From assembly GCA_045590215.1 (NCBI GenBank), contig JAZNQO010000013.1, positions 62,001 through 126,000 on the forward strand: DNA of 64,000 bases, given 5' to 3'. This DNA is from RUG563 sp045590215 (GTDB taxonomy: Bacteria > Bacillota > Clostridia > Christensenellales > Aristaeellaceae). Below are positions 32,286 to 41,716 of the stretch, one piece after another; the first letter of the stretch is position 1; every line of letters starts with the position of its first letter. Under the pieces are notes generated by a model. That model did no database searches, was not told the DNA's origin, and worked only from the letters and a program-made list of their open reading frames with translations. A program made the position numbers and the translations under genes.

Positions 32286-32980
32286 TTTTGCTGTTGATTG
32301 ATACATCCGGCCCGGTAGCCGGAGTTTGCCTGATGGATGAAGGAAAGGTGCGCTATGAAGGGATGTGCATCAATAGTTTTACCCATTCCCGGTCCATTTT
32401 GCCGATGGTGGAGGAGGCGTATCTGCACACTGGCCTCACCATAGACAATACTGATTATTTCGCCTGCGTCACAGGCCCCGGTTCCTTTACCGGCGTGCGC
32501 ATCGGGGTCAGCACGGTAAAAGGTCTTGCGCAGGTTGGAGACAAAAAGTGCATTGCCGTGGATGCCTTGGAAAGCATGGCCAAAGGCATTTGTTATTTTG
32601 ACGGCGTCATTTGCCCCATTCAGGACGCAAGAGCCGGGCAGGTATACGGCGCAGCGTTTATGGGCGGCAGCATGGAAAGGCTGATGGAGGATGCGCCGAT
32701 GATGCTGGAAGAGTATCTGGAAAAGGTGTGCTCCTTTGGAAAACAGATGATTTTTACCGGGGACGGCATGCCGGTGCAAAGGGAAAAGATAGCGGCGATG
32801 CTGGGCGACAAGGCCACCTTTGCGCCGTCGCATCTTTCGTATCTGCGCCCGGCAGCGGCGGCGGAACTGGCGTGGCAAAAGAGGGAGGAAGCGGTATCCT
32901 ATCTGGACTTGCAGCCGCTTTACCTGCGTGCCCCCTCTGCGGAGCGGCAGAAGAACCTAAAGGAGAGAATAAATGGCTGA
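32282..32980 (+). CDS. tsaB: tRNA t6A37 biosynthesis protein TsaB
   Basis: A 232-residue ASKHA-fold protein beginning ILLLIDTSG and containing the hallmark VTGPGSFTGVRIG. TsaB pairs with TsaD as a scaffold for t6A synthesis. The C-terminal part (SYLRPAAAAELAW, LQPLYLRAP) is also typical. It overlaps tsaE by four bases and rimI by eight, a tightly coupled operon. Confidence 0.95.
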   Translation: MILLLIDTSGPVAGVCLMDEGKVRYEGMCINSFTHSRSILPMVEEAYLHTGLTIDNTDYFACVTGPGSFTGVRIGVSTVKGLAQVGDKKCIAVDALESMAKGICYFDGVICPIQDARAGQVYGAAFMGGSMERLMEDAPMMLEEYLEKVCSFGKQMIFTGDGMPVQREKIAAMLGDKATFAPSHLSYLRPAAAAELAWQKREEAVSYLDLQPLYLRAPSAERQKNLKERING

Positions 32981-33473
32981 CGTGAATATCCGGCGCATGA
33001 CCATAAATGACGTGGATGCGGTGCATGCAATTGAATATGCTACCTTTCCAAAGCCGTGGCAAAGGGAAGATTATGTCAAGGAAATGACCCAGAACACCTG
33101 CGCCCGGTATCTGGTGGCGGAGGATGGAGGAAAGGTGATCGGCTTTGCCGGTACATGGATTGTGCTGGACGAAGCGCATATTACAAACGTGGCCGTGCTG
33201 GAAGATTACAGGGGCAGAGGCATTGGGAAGAAGCTCACAAGTGCGCTGATGCAATATGCGGCGAACCTCGGCGTCACCTATGCCACCTTGGAAGTGCGCA
33301 GAAGCAACGAACGGGCGCAGAACCTCTATAAAGCCCTGGGATTTCAATATGTGGGCGTGCGCAAGAAATATTATGAAGACAACGGAGAAGACGCCTTTAT
33401 CTTCTGCTGTATCTCCATGCCCAAGGCGCAGGACGATTTTGAAGAGGAAGAAACCCTGAGAACAGTGGATTAA
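32973..33473 (+). CDS. rimI: Ribosomal protein S18-alanine N-acetyltransferase RimI (GNAT)
   Basis: A 166-residue GNAT acetyltransferase: acetyl-CoA motif VLEDYRGRGIGKKL, the LEVRRSNERAQNLYKALGFQ segment and the C-terminal VRKKYYEDNGEDAF expected in RimI. Its position after tsaE-tsaB is the conserved order tsaE-tsaB-rimI(-tsaD). An acidic tail extends past the usual length. Confidence 0.92.
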   Translation: MADVNIRRMTINDVDAVHAIEYATFPKPWQREDYVKEMTQNTCARYLVAEDGGKVIGFAGTWIVLDEAHITNVAVLEDYRGRGIGKKLTSALMQYAANLGVTYATLEVRRSNERAQNLYKALGFQYVGVRKKYYEDNGEDAFIFCCISMPKAQDDFEEEETLRTVD

Positions 33474-33498
33474 ATTGAAAAAAAGTGGCATTTGGGTA

Positions 33499-33527
33499 TT
33501 GTCAAGCGGAAAAGAACGTGCTATAAT
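33499..33527 (+). promoter_or_regulatory. Promoter of rpsB-tsf
   Basis: TTGTCA (33499-33504), 17-base spacer, TATAAT (33522-33527). The about 95-base leader that follows contains a GC-rich hairpin (GCCGTTTGTGCCGG and CCGGTGGCCGGC, about 33556-33588), possibly an S2-dependent autoregulatory leader. Confidence 0.8.
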
Positions 33528-33629
33528 TTGAAAGATCACGCACGCGCGCTGATTTGCCGTTTGTGCCGGGGAACCGGTGGCCGGCAAAGGTGACGCTCGC
33601 GGAGGAAAATAACAAGGAGGAAACTCAAA

Positions 33630-34361
<732 letters not shown>

Positions 34362-34403
34362 TTGCGATTATATCCTTGATTTTCGATAAGGAGGACAACT
34401 ACA

Positions 34404-35060
34404 ATGGCTGCTATTACTGCTGCAATGGTAAAAGAACTGCGTGAACGCACCCAGGCCGGTATGCTGGATTGCAAAAAGGCTCTTAATGAATCTGACGGCG
34501 ATATGGAAAAGGCCGTTGCCTATCTGCGTGAAAAGGGTCTGGCTGCTGCCGCTAAGAAGGCTGGCCGTGTGGCCGCCGAAGGCGCCGTGGAAAGCTACAT
34601 CCACATGGGCGGCAAAATTGGCGTTCTGGTGGAAGTGAACTGCGAAACTGACTTCGTTGCCAACACCGAAACCTTCAAGAACCTGTGCCATGACATCGCT
34701 CTGCAGATTGCCGCTGCCAATCCCCAGTACATCAACAAGGAAGACGTTCCCGCTTCCGTGCTGGACAGCGAAAAGGAAATCCTGCGTCAGCAGGCTCTGA
34801 ACGAAGGCAAGCCCGAAAAGATCGTGGATCGCATGGTGGAAGGCCGTATTTCCAAGTATTATGCCGAAAACTGCCTGATGGAACAGGCTTTCGTTAAGAA
34901 TCCTGACATCACCGTGGGCACCCTGATCAACGAAGCCACTCTGGCTTCCGGCGAAAAGATTTCTGTTCGTCGCTTCACCCGCTATGAACGCGGCGAAGGC
35001 ATCGAAAAGAAAGAATCCAACCTGGCTGCCGAAATCGCCGAAATGACCGGCAAGAACTAA
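34404..35060 (+). CDS. tsf: Translation elongation factor Ts, short form
   Basis: A 218-residue EF-Ts with the N-terminal signature VKELRERTQAGMLDCKKAL and the core motif VEVNCETDFVA. Compared with the about 290-residue enterobacterial protein it lacks part of the C-terminal core, as in other short EF-Ts forms. It exchanges GDP for GTP on EF-Tu. It follows rpsB by 42 bases and ends at a strong terminator. Confidence 0.97.
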   Translation: MAAITAAMVKELRERTQAGMLDCKKALNESDGDMEKAVAYLREKGLAAAAKKAGRVAAEGAVESYIHMGGKIGVLVEVNCETDFVANTETFKNLCHDIALQIAAANPQYINKEDVPASVLDSEKEILRQQALNEGKPEKIVDRMVEGRISKYYAENCLMEQAFVKNPDITVGTLINEATLASGEKISVRRFTRYERGEGIEKKESNLAAEIAEMTGKN

Positions 35061-35072
35061 TCAAGCCTTATG

Positions 35073-35103
35073 CAGGCGGCTCAAACAGCCGCCTGTTTTT
35101 TTG
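35073..35103 (+). terminator. Terminator after tsf
   Basis: A 9-bp GC-rich stem (35073-35081 with 35087-35095), followed by seven to eight Ts; partial readthrough into pyrH is likely. Confidence 0.85.
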
Positions 35104-35128
35104 AGCAAATGCAGGGAGGATAAAACAA

Positions 35129-35839
35129 ATGAATACCTACAAGCGCATTCTTTTGAAATTGAGCGGTGAAATGCTGGGGGAAAACGGCAAGCTTTTTGAC
35201 CATGGCATCATTGATAATGTGGCCGAAACGCTGGTGAAGATTGCAAAAAGCGGCGTGGAGCTGGGCGTGGTCATCGGTGCAGGCAATATCTGGCGTGGCC
35301 GTCAGGGCGGCGAAATGGACCGGGTAACGGCGGACCAGATGGGCATGCTGGGTACGGTGATCAACTGCTTGTGCATGCGTGATGCCGTGCAGCGTGCAGG
35401 CGGCGATGCTGTGGTCATGAGCGCATTTGAAATGAACCGGGTGTGCGAAGTGTATAACACCCAGCATGCTTTGCAGCATCTGAAGGCCGGGAAGATCGTC
35501 TTCTTTGCGGCCGGCAGCGGCAATCCCTTCTTCTCTACCGACACCGCAGTGGTGCTCCGGGCGGTGGAAGTGGGGGCGGACGCTATCCTGCTTGCCAAGA
35601 ACATTGACGGCGTTTACACCGCCGACCCCAAGAAGGATCCTTCTGCCACGCTGATTCGGGAAATCAGCTATGAAAAGGCACAGGATATGCGCCTGAAGGT
35701 GATGGACAGCGCAGCTTTCGCTCTTTGCGCCGAAAACAAGGTGCCGGTGGTAAGGGTGTTTGGGCTGTATGACCCGGAAGATATTTTGAAGGTTCTCTCC
35801 GGCGATCCGATGGGCACCATTCTGACCCCCGAAAAATAA
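35129..35839 (+). CDS. pyrH: UMP kinase (amino acid kinase family)
   Basis: A 236-residue bacterial UMP kinase with RILLKLSGEML, IGAGNIWRG, ADQMGMLGTVIN and the AGSGNPFFSTDTAVVLRA motif. It converts UMP to UDP and is usually followed by frr; here frr is absent and darA follows. Ribosome site GGGAGG precedes the ATG. Confidence 0.97.
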   Translation: MNTYKRILLKLSGEMLGENGKLFDHGIIDNVAETLVKIAKSGVELGVVIGAGNIWRGRQGGEMDRVTADQMGMLGTVINCLCMRDAVQRAGGDAVVMSAFEMNRVCEVYNTQHALQHLKAGKIVFFAAGSGNPFFSTDTAVVLRAVEVGADAILLAKNIDGVYTADPKKDPSATLIREISYEKAQDMRLKVMDSAAFALCAENKVPVVRVFGLYDPEDILKVLSGDPMGTILTPEK

Positions 35840-35873
35840 AAATGGCTGATGTATACAATTCTGAAATTGGCAG

Positions 35874-35902
35874 TTGCTATTTTGCAGAAAATCGTGTATA
35901 AT
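35874..35902 (+). promoter_or_regulatory. Promoter of darA-holB-ricT
   Basis: TTGCTA (35874-35879), 17-base spacer, TATAAT (35897-35902). Confidence 0.75.
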
Positions 35903-35950
35903 CTATTCAGATAGGTCATAAATATCTTATGTATGAAAGGAGCGCGCTCT

Positions 35951-36283
35951 ATGAAACTGATTATTGCTATTGTGCAGGATGAGGACGCTTCCCGTTTGAT
36001 CAGCCATTTGATGAATGAAGGCTATGGCGTGACGAAACTGGCCACCACCGGCGGTTTCCTCAAAAGCGGCAATACCACACTGCTGGTCGGCGTGGATGAT
36101 AACCGCTTTGACAGCTGCATGTCCATCATTGAAAAAATTTGCAAGAGCCGCAAGCAGATTGCCACTTCTCCCGTTACCATGGGCGGTGGTACCGCCGGGA
36201 TGTATTCTCCCTATCCGATTGAAGTAACGGTGGGCGGCGCAACGGTGTTTGTGGTGCCGGTGGAGCAATTTGTTAAATTCTGA
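35951..36283 (+). CDS. darA: Cyclic di-AMP receptor DarA/PstA (YaaQ)
   Basis: A 110-residue PII-like protein: MKLIIAIVQDEDASRLISHL, the T-loop part VTKLATTGGFLKSGNTTLLVGV and IEVTVGGATVFV are diagnostic of the c-di-AMP-binding family. Such trimers sense c-di-AMP; targets are unclear. The neighbourhood darA-holB-ricT is conserved in Firmicutes. The ATG at 35951 lies eight bases after AAAGGAG. Confidence 0.94.
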   Translation: MKLIIAIVQDEDASRLISHLMNEGYGVTKLATTGGFLKSGNTTLLVGVDDNRFDSCMSIIEKICKSRKQIATSPVTMGGGTAGMYSPYPIEVTVGGATVFVVPVEQFVKF

Positions 36284-36299
36284 TTCTTTGGGAAAAAGG

Positions 36300-37277
36300 A
36301 TGACACTGAAAGCTTGTGCGGCGGGGAGTGAAATGCTCCTCGCCATTTGGCGTGAATTTGAAATGGGCAAATTAGCCCATGCCTATCTCTTCAGCGGCGA
36401 AAGCGGCGTGGGGAAGCGCACTTTTGTGCGCACGCTGGCGAAAGCCCTGCTTTGCACAGAAGAAGGCGAAAAGCCCTGCGGAAGATGCAGAAGCTGCAAG
36501 CGATTTGACGCAGGAACCCATGCAAACGCCTATTTTCCCGTGCCGCAGCCGAAAAAGACAAGCATCGGCGTGGATGATTTGCGGAATATGATAGGGGAAT
36601 TGGGGCGGTCTTCGCTTGAGAGCGGCAGACGGGTGATTGTCGTCAATCAGGCAGATAAAATGACGCCGCAGGCGCAAAATAGTTTACTGAAAACGCTGGA
36701 AGAAGCAACGGATGGTACTTTCTTTTTTCTGGTGACGGATAACGAACGGGCGATTTTGCCCACCATTCGCTCCCGTTGCCGGATGGTGAGGGTGCCGCCG
36801 TGGAAGGATGAAAGAATTTACAGCACGCTGACCGCCATGGGGCTGGACGGCAATCGGGCGAAGGAGCTGACACGCCTCTCTGAAGGCAGCCTTGGCAAAG
36901 CCCTCAAAATGCAGGATGATGACGCCTACTGGGCAGACAGGGAAACCGTACAGCAGAGCTTTTTGCAGATTCGCCGTGCGGCGGATATTCCTTCTGCCGG
37001 GCAGGTGCTGAAAAACAAAAAAGATCAGGCAGAGGAATTGCTCTCCATTCTGGAAAGGGAAATCCGCAGGCTCATGGAAGCCAAGGAAACGGGCAGGGAA
37101 GCGGACACCGCCTTTTTTCCGGCGCATTGGCAAAATGCGGATGTGCCATCCCTGATGCGGATTGAAGATGCAGTTTTGCGCTGCAAACGCTATAAATTAT
37201 CAAACGTCGGCTGGGCGGCCAATTCGGAAAGCCTGATGCAGACGATTGCGGAGGAAACAGCAAAATGGCAACAGTAA
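36300..37277 (+). CDS. holB: DNA polymerase III delta-prime subunit
   Basis: A 325-residue clamp-loader AAA+ protein: AHAYLFSGESGVGKRTF (P-loop), a zinc module CGRCRSC with an earlier Cys, IGVDDLR, and KMTPQAQNSLLKTLEE. TIRSRCRMVRV contains the arginine finger region. The C-terminal collar is short. The start is uncertain: ATG 36300 was preferred because it keeps the N-terminal helix; ATG 36331 follows GGGGAG. It overlaps ricT by 13 bases. Confidence 0.92.
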   Translation: MTLKACAAGSEMLLAIWREFEMGKLAHAYLFSGESGVGKRTFVRTLAKALLCTEEGEKPCGRCRSCKRFDAGTHANAYFPVPQPKKTSIGVDDLRNMIGELGRSSLESGRRVIVVNQADKMTPQAQNSLLKTLEEATDGTFFFLVTDNERAILPTIRSRCRMVRVPPWKDERIYSTLTAMGLDGNRAKELTRLSEGSLGKALKMQDDDAYWADRETVQQSFLQIRRAADIPSAGQVLKNKKDQAEELLSILEREIRRLMEAKETGREADTAFFPAHWQNADVPSLMRIEDAVLRCKRYKLSNVGWAANSESLMQTIAEETAKWQQ

Positions 37278-38182
37278 TTGGCGTTCGTTTCAGGAACGCA
37301 GGAAAGCTTTATTATTTCAACCCCGGCCAGCTTTGGCCCACCGCCGGGGATGCCGTGATTGTGGAAACGGTGCGCGGCATGGAATACGGCGAAGTAGTGA
37401 CGGGGGTCAGGGAAATCAACGATGATTTGATCACGCCGCCGCTGAAGATGGTGATTCGTATCGCCACGGAAGAGGATGCCAAGCATCATGCGGAAAACGT
37501 GAGCAAGGAAAAGGATGCGCTGGACATTTGCCAGAAAAAGGTGGACGAGCATAAACTGCAGATGAAGCTTGTGGGCTGCGAATACACCTTTGATAATTCC
37601 AAGATTCTTTTCTATTTCACCTCCGATAAGCGTGTGGATTTCCGGGTATTGGTGAAGGATCTGGCAGGCGTCTTCCGCACGAGGATTGAGCTGCGTCAGA
37701 TTGGCGTTCGGGACGAAGCGAAGATGATGGGCGGCCTTGGCATTTGCGGCCGTCAGGTTTGCTGTGCCGCTTTCCTGGGGGATTTCCAGCCCGTGTCCAT
37801 CAAGATGGCCAAGGAACAGAGCCTTTCCCTCAACCCCAATAAGATTTCCGGCGTGTGCGGACGGCTTATGTGCTGCCTGAAATATGAGGAAGATCACTAC
37901 GAAGCGACCCGGAAGCAGATGCCCAAAGTTGGCAAAGAAGTGATCACGCCCGACGGCAACGGCACCGTGATTGACCTGAATATCCTGAAAGAGACCGTGC
38001 GTGTGCGCATGCCCAAGGGCGATAGTTTTGAGCAGAAGGATTATCCCATGCAGGACGTGAAGCGCATCATGCCTGGCCAGAAAGGGAACAAGCAGGAAGC
38101 GGAAGAGCCGGAAGAAATAGAAGACGAAGTGGACGAAGCCGAAGAAAATTTGGAAGAACTGGCAGAACTGACAGAAGAATAA
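37265..38182 (+). CDS. ricT: RicT/YaaT (PSP1 domain) RNase Y-complex regulator
   Basis: A 305-residue PSP1-family protein with VIGVRFRNAGKLYYF, GMEYGEVV and the Cys-rich core GGLGICGRQVCCAAFL followed by VCGRLMCCLKYE, which in Bacillus binds an iron-sulfur cluster in the RicA-RicF-RicT (Y-complex) system for RNA maturation. A highly acidic tail follows residue about 275. It lies in the conserved darA-holB-ricT context. Confidence 0.94.
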   Translation: MATVIGVRFRNAGKLYYFNPGQLWPTAGDAVIVETVRGMEYGEVVTGVREINDDLITPPLKMVIRIATEEDAKHHAENVSKEKDALDICQKKVDEHKLQMKLVGCEYTFDNSKILFYFTSDKRVDFRVLVKDLAGVFRTRIELRQIGVRDEAKMMGGLGICGRQVCCAAFLGDFQPVSIKMAKEQSLSLNPNKISGVCGRLMCCLKYEEDHYEATRKQMPKVGKEVITPDGNGTVIDLNILKETVRVRMPKGDSFEQKDYPMQDVKRIMPGQKGNKQEAEEPEEIEDEVDEAEENLEELAELTEE

Positions 38183-38190
38183 AAAACGCA

Positions 38191-38220
38191 GCCGCAGCAG
38201 AAATCCTGCTGCGGCTTTTA
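38191..38220 (+). terminator. Terminator after ricT
   Basis: A perfect 10-bp stem (38191-38200 with 38206-38215), then TTTTA. The following 100 bases to the convergent methyltransferase gene show nothing else. Confidence 0.85.
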
Positions 38221-38320
38221 TCATGTAATTTCGGAGAAATCAAGCATCGATATGGAATAGAAAGCGGTTTTCGGTGGGGTGCGGGGGTAATTTTGACTCG
38301 AAAGCACTTCCCAGTATTTT

Positions 38321-39139
38321 TTATCTCTTTTCCCCAATATAGAGAGCATGGCCGCAGGTGGCAACGATTTCCGGCTGATCGCAGACAGACATTGCCAGCT
38401 GCAGGATGGTTTCACGCATGGCGGCATCCGGCAATTGAGCGATTGCTTCTTCCCGGCCGTAAGCGAAACTGCGGACAGAAGAAACGGCGATTTTTTGATA
38501 GCCATTGTTGGAAAACAAAGCTTCAATTTCGGAAACGGTGGGATAATAGCCCTCCTGAAAGCCGACGGAAGCGTTATTGTTGAATTGGCCGGTTTGGAAA
38601 ACATGGTTCAGATTTTCTGCGTTCACCTGTGCCGGAGCAAAACAATACCTGTCCACAATGGCAATGCTGCCGGACAGATAAGGAATAAAAGCAGCAAAGA
38701 CAAGGCCGCCCTTTTTCAGCACCCGATGCACTTCGCGGACGCATGTTTCTCTTTCGCACTCTTCCAGCAAATGATACAAAGGTCCCATCAAAAGCACCGC
38801 ATCGAAGGATTCATCCGGGTAAATGTGCAAATCAAGGGCATTGACCACATCACAGGAAACCATATTTTCGTTAGGGTTAGAGTGCAGCTTCTCTTTTGCC
38901 TGCCGGATGTGCTTTTCCGAAAGATCGGCCAAATACATATGGTGGCCAAGGTTTGCCAGCGGGAAAGAGTAAGCCCCGGACGCACCGCCAAGATCTAAAA
39001 TGGCAGCGTTCTTTGGTAAATGGCGCAGCAGGATTTTCATGGTCATTTCAAATTCCAAGCGTCCGCTGGCAGTAGCGGCCAAGCGGTTATCTTCATCAAA
39101 AGATTGATAATAGGCGTTGATTTTGCTGAAATCGGTCAT
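38321..39139 (-). CDS. Class I SAM-dependent methyltransferase
   Basis: A 272-residue protein with the SAM-binding motif I ILDLGGASGAYSF, motif II MYLADLS, an acidic motif ENMVSCDVVNALDL and post-motif SFDAVLLMGPLYHL. The LLMGPLYHLxE pattern is typical of small-molecule or unspecified methyltransferases of Clostridia. Substrate unknown. It lies after the terminator of the TIM-barrel/synthetase gene and probably has its own transcription. Confidence 0.87.
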   Translation of the reverse strand: MTDFSKINAYYQSFDEDNRLAATASGRLEFEMTMKILLRHLPKNAAILDLGGASGAYSFPLANLGHHMYLADLSEKHIRQAKEKLHSNPNENMVSCDVVNALDLHIYPDESFDAVLLMGPLYHLLEECERETCVREVHRVLKKGGLVFAAFIPYLSGSIAIVDRYCFAPAQVNAENLNHVFQTGQFNNNASVGFQEGYYPTVSEIEALFSNNGYQKIAVSSVRSFAYGREEAIAQLPDAAMRETILQLAMSVCDQPEIVATCGHALYIGEKR

Positions 39140-39159
39140 GGGAGGCTCCTTTCATTTAC

Positions 39160-39192
39160 AAAAACGCCCACAAGAAAAACATCTTGTGGGCG
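39160..39192 (-). terminator. Terminator of the Leu-T-box operon
   Basis: An 11-bp stem (39165-39175 with 39182-39192). Read on the minus strand it is followed by TTTTTG. Confidence 0.8.
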
Positions 39193-39211
39193 AAAATGTT
39201 TTTGGTGAGCA

Positions 39212-41716
39212 TCAGTTACCGCAGAATTTCTGCTGGGCAGCTTCACGCATCTTGTATTTGAGAATCTTGCCGGCGGCATTCATGGGGAAGGCATCCACAA
39301 AGTCCACATACTTGGGTACCTTATGCTTTGCCATGTGAGAGAGAACAAAGGCTTTGAGTTCTTCCACGGTCATGGTTTCGCCGTCTTTCAGAATGATGCA
39401 GGCGCAGATTTCTTCGCCATATTGCTTATCCGGCACGCCGATGACCTGCACATCCTGCACTTTGGGGTTGGTGTAAATGAACTCTTCAATTTCCTTAGGA
39501 TAGATGTTTTCACCGCCTCGGATAATCATATCCTTAAGGCGTCCCGTGATGCGATAGTTGCCTTCGGGGGTGCGGCAGGCAAGGTCTCCGGAGTGGAGCC
39601 AGCCGTCCTTGTCGATGGTGGCAGCAGTGGCGTCCGGCATCTTATAATAACCCTTCATTACGTTATAGCCTCTTGCTACAAATTCGCCGTTCACGTTATC
39701 CGGACAATCGAGGCCTGTTTCGGGGTCGATGACCTTACATTCCACATGCGGGAAAGCATAGCCAACGGTTTCACAGCGTTCGTCCAGTGTCTGGCTCACT
39801 TCGCCCATTGTGCAGCCGGGAGACGCTTCCGTCTGGCCGTAAACAGAGAGGATATAGCGCATGTTCATTTCATCCGGCTGGGCGGCACGGCGCATGAGCT
39901 CCGGCGGGCACCCGGCCCCGGCCATGTTGCCGGTGCGCATATGGGAGAAATCCGTCTTGCGATAATCGGGATGATTGAACATGGCGATGAACATGGTGGG
40001 AACGCCGTTGAAGCAGGTGATGCGTTCCTGATTGATACAGGCAAGGCTGTTCTTGGCGGAAAAATAGGGCATGGGACAGATGGTGGCCCCGTGGGTCATG
40101 GATGCGGTCATGGACAGCACCATGCCGAAGCAATGGAACATGGGCACCTGAATCATCATCCGGTCGGCGGTGGAAAGATCAAGCCGATCGCCGATGCACT
40201 TGCCGTTGTTGACAACGCTGTGGTGGGTGAGCATAACGCCTTTGGGGAAGCCGGTGGTGCCGGAAGTGTATTGCATGTTGCAAACATCGTGGATATCCAC
40301 TTTCGCAGCCATTTTCAGCACCGTTTCCTGCGGTACGGAGGAAGAGCGATCCATCATCTGCTCCCAAGAGAGGCAGCCGGGCATTTTGAAGCCGACGGTG
40401 ATGACGTTCCGCAGGAAGGGGAGCTTCCGTGCGTGGAGGGGAGAGCCGGGGGTGGTATTTTGCAGTTCAGGGCAAAGCTCCTGAATGATCTGGGCATAGG
40501 GGGAATCCTGACAGGATTCGATCATGACCAAGGTATGGGTATCGCTCTGGCGGAGGAGATATTCCGCTTCATGGATTTTATAGGCGGTGTTTACCGTCAC
40601 CAAAATGGCACCGATTTTCGTGGCCGCCCAGAAGGATATATACCATGCGGGGATATTGGTAGCCCAGACGGCCACTTTCGTTCCGGCGGTGACGCCCATG
40701 GAAATGAAAGCACGAGCGCAGGCATCCACATCATCCCTGAACTGGGCATAGGTGCGGGTATAATCGAGGGTGGTGTATTTGAAAGCGTACTGGTCGGGGA
40801 ATTCTTCCACCATGCGATCCAGCACCTGCGAGAAGGTCAGGGAAATCAGGCTTTCCTTTTCCCAGACAAAATTGCCGGTATGGGCGTTATTGAAGTACAG
40901 GGACTTTACTTCTTCCTTGGAGCCGATGGAAGAAACGGTATTGATGAAATGGGAGAGGATGATGGTCATGTCGTTGAGCTCATCCATCCACTGGGGATCC
41001 CATTCCAAGGAAATGAAGCCGTCATAGTTCACGGAGTCAAGAGCCGTGACCATCTGTTCCAGGGGCATATTGCCTTCGCCGATGAGCTGATAGGCAATGG
41101 TGCCGTCGGGGTTCACGCTGGAATCCTTGATATGCACATGGCGGATATAGGCACCCAGATTGGTGATGGAAGTTTGGGAAGACTCGCCCTGCAAAAGATG
41201 GGTTTCGTGCATATCCCAAAGGGCGGCCAAATAATCGGAAGCATAGCTGTCCAAAAGATCACGCAGAAGCTGGGTATCGGCGTAGGCACCCATGGTTTCA
41301 ATGAGGAGGACGATTTTGCTTTCCTCGGCTTTGGGCAGAGCGTAGGACAACACCTGCTTTACGGCTTCTTCGGAATAGGTTTCTTTATCCATCACTGTAT
41401 GCAGCCGCACAAAAGGAGCCTTCAGGCGGGCAGCTGCTTCCAGACAGGCGTCGATTTCGGCTGTCACCTGGTCAAAAGAAGCAGCATTGGCGATATCTTT
41501 CGTGGTATTGATGCAGGGGACAGACAGCTTCTGATCGAACAAAGAGCGATACGTGGCGGCACCGGCCTGCTTATCCGCAGGGCAGCCTTTTTCAGCCATG
41601 GCAGGGGCATAAAGGTTATGGATTTCAATGCCGTCAAAGGAAAGATCAGCGGCGGCTTCTACAAATTTCTGCCAAGAAATATCATGCCAGCCTTTGGTGG
41701 AAAATGAAAATTTCAT
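39212..41716 (-). CDS. Fusion of a sugar-isomerase-like TIM barrel to an acyl-CoA synthetase
   Basis: An 834-residue two-domain protein. Residues 1 to about 265 are a xylose-isomerase/IolI-like TIM barrel with metal-ligand-type positions kept (LLIETMG, LWDMHETH, HVHIKDSS, ISLEWDP). From about 285 on comes an AMP-forming acyl-CoA synthetase: QYTSGTTGFPKGV, YGQTEASPG, DGWLHSGDLA, RGGENIYPKEIE and the catalytic Lys in NAAGKILKYK. It would activate a carboxylic acid as its CoA ester. The start overlaps the stop of the isopropylmalate-synthase-like gene (ATGA), placing it under the Leu T-box; isovalerate is a plausible substrate (inference). Confidence 0.88.
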   Translation of the reverse strand: MKFSFSTKGWHDISWQKFVEAAADLSFDGIEIHNLYAPAMAEKGCPADKQAGAATYRSLFDQKLSVPCINTTKDIANAASFDQVTAEIDACLEAAARLKAPFVRLHTVMDKETYSEEAVKQVLSYALPKAEESKIVLLIETMGAYADTQLLRDLLDSYASDYLAALWDMHETHLLQGESSQTSITNLGAYIRHVHIKDSSVNPDGTIAYQLIGEGNMPLEQMVTALDSVNYDGFISLEWDPQWMDELNDMTIILSHFINTVSSIGSKEEVKSLYFNNAHTGNFVWEKESLISLTFSQVLDRMVEEFPDQYAFKYTTLDYTRTYAQFRDDVDACARAFISMGVTAGTKVAVWATNIPAWYISFWAATKIGAILVTVNTAYKIHEAEYLLRQSDTHTLVMIESCQDSPYAQIIQELCPELQNTTPGSPLHARKLPFLRNVITVGFKMPGCLSWEQMMDRSSSVPQETVLKMAAKVDIHDVCNMQYTSGTTGFPKGVMLTHHSVVNNGKCIGDRLDLSTADRMMIQVPMFHCFGMVLSMTASMTHGATICPMPYFSAKNSLACINQERITCFNGVPTMFIAMFNHPDYRKTDFSHMRTGNMAGAGCPPELMRRAAQPDEMNMRYILSVYGQTEASPGCTMGEVSQTLDERCETVGYAFPHVECKVIDPETGLDCPDNVNGEFVARGYNVMKGYYKMPDATAATIDKDGWLHSGDLACRTPEGNYRITGRLKDMIIRGGENIYPKEIEEFIYTNPKVQDVQVIGVPDKQYGEEICACIILKDGETMTVEELKAFVLSHMAKHKVPKYVDFVDAFPMNAAGKILKYKMREAAQQKFCGN

